From IMG/VR virus record IMGVR_UViG_3300020051_000054, positions 1-33,305 of that record: 33,305 nucleotides of DNA; one strand, 5' to 3'. Shown one piece after another: positions 30,914 through 33,305 of this stretch. The position numbers and the translations under genes are program-made. The notes under the pieces were generated by a model that was not told where the DNA came from, searched no databases, and saw only the letters and a list, made by a program, of their open reading frames with translations. Each line of letters opens with the position of its first letter. The first letter of the stretch is position 1. Origin of the DNA: a virus.

Positions 30914-33305
30914 ATGGGTGAGTTTGATGATCTATTTACGCAGTCGTATGATCTTGCCGGAAGCGACGGGCATACCTTTGCTGATGGTGATACGCTACTA
31001 AATAGAGAAGGCCAGCTACTCCGTATTGAAGGGTTAGAGGCGGCTGAGATTGCTAAGAAGACAGGGCTTGGTATTCAACCAGGTACTGCAGGTGGTGCAG
31101 CCGCCACTACCACTATCATGAACCTAGCTAACCAGCATGGATTTAAAAACGTTATCTATCTGACGAATCCAGATGGTAGTCCAAAGATGGATGCCACTGG
31201 TACTCGTCAGATGGTACGGCTTCAAGATGATCAGGGCAGAGACTTTACAGTTGAAGCCACTAAAACTGGCATTAACCAGGTTGGTAAGTACAGTTCACAA
31301 AATGAAGTGTTAGCTGCCAGCTTGGCTGAAGCTGAAGACAAACTAGACCAACCACTAACTGATTGGGAAAAGGGTACACTATCAATTCAGCAGGCAACTA
31401 ATGCTGAGATGATGAGAGAGCAAGAGTTTAAAGACACAGCTCTTAATGAGCGTATGCTTGCTAGGTTAAATGCAGAACAGCAGCCTGGTGAATCAGCTGC
31501 TGCTTATGCTGCTCGTCGTGAAGAAGCTGCAAGGTATGTAGATACTAATGTGCAAGTCCGACATCTTGATCGCAACCTACAGAACCAAGCACTTAATCCT
31601 TTATCGGAAAGTTTCGATGTAGGCTTAACAGGTTTAGCTGAATCTATGTATGGCGTTGCGGAGATGGCTGGTGAGACAACCGGATGGGATTGGGCGCAGC
31701 AGATTGGTGAGCAAGGTATTGCCCGTCAGCGTGCGTACCTACAGCAAATGCCTCAGCTTAAACTATCTGCACTTAAACCGACTGTTGATAAAGATGGTAA
31801 GGTAATTGGTAATGAGTGGGACATTGATGGTATCGGAGAATTCTTTGAGTACTTAGGTAACAATGCTGCGGTCTCACTACCATATATGGCAGTATCTATG
31901 GGCGGTGCATTGCTAGCTCCAGCAACTGGTGGTACTTCATTAGCTGCTGCAACTGGTTTAGGTGTAGCTCGTTATGCTGGTGCCTCTATGTTAGCACCTG
32001 TTGCTATGTATACCGGTCAGACTTGGAATGAAATGGAAGGTGAGAAGAGTGCATCACTTGCAATTGCAGCGGGTGTAACTCAAGCCGTACTAGATCAGTT
32101 AGGTATTGCCTCGATTGTTAGAGGCGGTAGCATCCTAAAGAAGAGTACATTAGAAGCTGCAACTACAGCGTTTCTTAATAAGCAAGCACAAGCTGGAGTG
32201 ACTATTAGCCGTGAAGCTGGTCGTAAAGTTGTAGAGAATCTAACACGTAAAGAGATTGCAAAGTTTGCAGGGGCTGCAGCTCAAACTGCTAAGTCTCAAT
32301 TAGCCGCTCGTAATCTTCTTAGAGCTGCGTCTACCCAAGCTGGTAAAGGTTTGCTAGGCGAATCTGCAACAGAAACTTTGCAGGACCTAACAGGCTACAT
32401 GGCAGCGGTTGCAGGTAGTGATAAACACTTTGATGCAGTTGAACTACAAAACAGATTACTTAATGCTGCTATTGCTGGTGGTACTTTAGGTGCGGGCTTC
32501 TCTATTCCTGGTGTTGCATATGATGCAGGCGCTTGGGCAGACGTAGCAGTACGCCAAGCACCGGCTGAAGCAAAGCGGAAGTCTCGTGCAGGTAAGCGTG
32601 TTGCCGACGAAGAACGGTTACACGGTCAAGTCAGATCTATTCAACAAGTTAATCAGCAAACTGCAGAGGATATTGAACGGCGTAACAGGCGTGGTGGAAG
32701 TGCTTCAAACTTTTCAGATAAGGTTGCAGCTGCTAACGTCTCGGCTTTGAATAGAGATATCTTTACTCGGGCTAAAGATGCTTGGGCTTCAATTCCTGGA
32801 TTGTGGCAAGGCTCAACTCGGTTTATCTTTAAGGATGACTTACAAGATAAGTATAAAGCATTAGCTGAGTTAGCTGATACATTTCAAGGTAACCTACAAA
32901 AAGTTTTAAGTGGTTCTGGATTTGAAAACCGTAAGAAGCATTTGCTTACACAGTACCGTAACATGGTGGATTCACCAGCAGCCTTTGCACAGAGAGCGGG
33001 GTTTACCACACTAAATCAAGGAGCCATCTCAGATATCACTACTAAGTTTGGTAGATGGCTAGGTAACCAAAGAGGTACACCTGACTTTGATCAGATGCCT
33101 GATGAGTTACTTCAACATCGTAGCTGGTTAAGCTTATGGTATTCACAAGTTAATAACCTTAGTAATAAACTTTATAATGACCAGGTTAAAGCAACTACCG
33201 ATAACAATAAGCAATCAAACCTCGGGTTTGTACAAAACTATTTGTTTAAGTACAAGTCATTTAATAAAGCAGCTATTGAAAAAGATGAGAATGGTTTTAT
33301 CCAAA
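30914..33305 (+). CDS. giant internal virion protein with SNase-like N-terminus (partial, runs off the end)
   Basis: The frame is open from ATG 30914 (AGGAG just upstream) to the window end, 797 residues with no stop, so the gene is 3'-truncated by the window. Residues 20-125 resemble a staphylococcal nuclease-like (TNase) domain: DGHTFADGDTLLNREGQLLR and IEGLEAAEIAKKTG match the DGDT and R.....E..E parts of that fold. Then come charged helices (EQQPGESAAAYAARREEAAR), a region of several hydrophobic segments (about 315-440, e.g. YMAVSMGGALLAPATGG) and more helical sequence. Size, order and membrane-active segments fit a DNA-ejection protein like T7 gp16. Nuclease activity is not established. 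Confidence 0.8.
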   Translation, partial: MGEFDDLFTQSYDLAGSDGHTFADGDTLLNREGQLLRIEGLEAAEIAKKTGLGIQPGTAGGAAATTTIMNLANQHGFKNVIYLTNPDGSPKMDATGTRQMVRLQDDQGRDFTVEATKTGINQVGKYSSQNEVLAASLAEAEDKLDQPLTDWEKGTLSIQQATNAEMMREQEFKDTALNERMLARLNAEQQPGESAAAYAARREEAARYVDTNVQVRHLDRNLQNQALNPLSESFDVGLTGLAESMYGVAEMAGETTGWDWAQQIGEQGIARQRAYLQQMPQLKLSALKPTVDKDGKVIGNEWDIDGIGEFFEYLGNNAAVSLPYMAVSMGGALLAPATGGTSLAAATGLGVARYAGASMLAPVAMYTGQTWNEMEGEKSASLAIAAGVTQAVLDQLGIASIVRGGSILKKSTLEAATTAFLNKQAQAGVTISREAGRKVVENLTRKEIAKFAGAAAQTAKSQLAARNLLRAASTQAGKGLLGESATETLQDLTGYMAAVAGSDKHFDAVELQNRLLNAAIAGGTLGAGFSIPGVAYDAGAWADVAVRQAPAEAKRKSRAGKRVADEERLHGQVRSIQQVNQQTAEDIERRNRRGGSASNFSDKVAAANVSALNRDIFTRAKDAWASIPGLWQGSTRFIFKDDLQDKYKALAELADTFQGNLQKVLSGSGFENRKKHLLTQYRNMVDSPAAFAQRAGFTTLNQGAISDITTKFGRWLGNQRGTPDFDQMPDELLQHRSWLSLWYSQVNNLSNKLYNDQVKATTDNNKQSNLGFVQNYLFKYKSFNKAAIEKDENGFIQ

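Noticed and set aside
1-33305. tRNA genes, CRISPR arrays, insertion sequences or integrase sites.
   Set aside because: Gaps between genes are at most about 60 bases, and none contains a cloverleaf, spaced repeats or a transposase or recombinase gene.

Overview
The window is one strand of a tailed-phage genome. All 42 genes I accept lie on the + strand, are packed tail to head (many joined by TAATG or ATGA overlaps) and are almost all virion or lysis genes. The base composition is AT-leaning. The P22-type portal, the SU10-like major capsid protein, the adaptor and nozzle-type proteins, the lack of a sheath or long tape-measure/tube set, and the large ejection-type proteins point to a short-tailed (podovirus-like) phage. 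The fibre motifs (DTTPQLGGNLD, TNAATSE, RMRIDSSG) and the gene set are of the kind I associate with marine phages. The host is probably a marine Gram-negative bacterium, but the sequence does not identify it. The window starts downstream of where a terminase would be expected and ends inside a giant internal virion protein, so the genome is incomplete here.

Layout. 66-1047: five small, mostly very basic proteins of unknown role, translationally coupled into the portal. 1047-5998: head module (portal, two small unknown proteins, acidic scaffold, major capsid protein), closed by a clear intrinsic terminator. 6052-7932: small unknown proteins, a conserved structural protein and the head-tail adaptor. 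7932-18002: a 10-kb fibre region with a TNAATSE-repeat fibre, two large modular fibres, a smaller fibre, three tandem small tip-like proteins, two tail-assembly-chaperone-like proteins and several small accessory genes. 17999-19756: lysis cassette (XhlA-like membrane protein, unknown membrane protein, small cysteine protein, 3-TM holin, GH24 endolysin). 19757-21566: a hairpin-bearing gap followed by a class II (cobalamin-dependent) ribonucleotide reductase. 21578-25811: tail nozzle/hub, a J-like fibre with three tandem repeats, and a third chaperone-like protein. 25814-end: a GNAT-like protein and four ejection/internal virion proteins, one carrying a second GH24 lysozyme domain and the last one starting with a degenerate staphylococcal-nuclease-like domain.

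How it works together. Portal, scaffold and capsid protein build the procapsid; adaptor and nozzle close it and form the short tail; the fibre proteins and their chaperones form the host-recognition apparatus; the last genes are probably packed in the head or tail and injected ahead of the DNA, with the lysozyme domain opening the cell wall. Holin and endolysin release progeny. The reductase would supply deoxynucleotides from host ribonucleotides if the host provides B12.

The most interesting points are the three fibre-plus-chaperone sets, the tandem tip paralogues with a shared C-terminal domain, the abrupt base-composition changes inside fibre genes, the nuclease-like head of the last protein, and the hairpin that covers the reductase ribosome binding site. 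No tRNA, CRISPR array, insertion sequence or integrase was seen, and no stretch above 300 bases lacks a gene.
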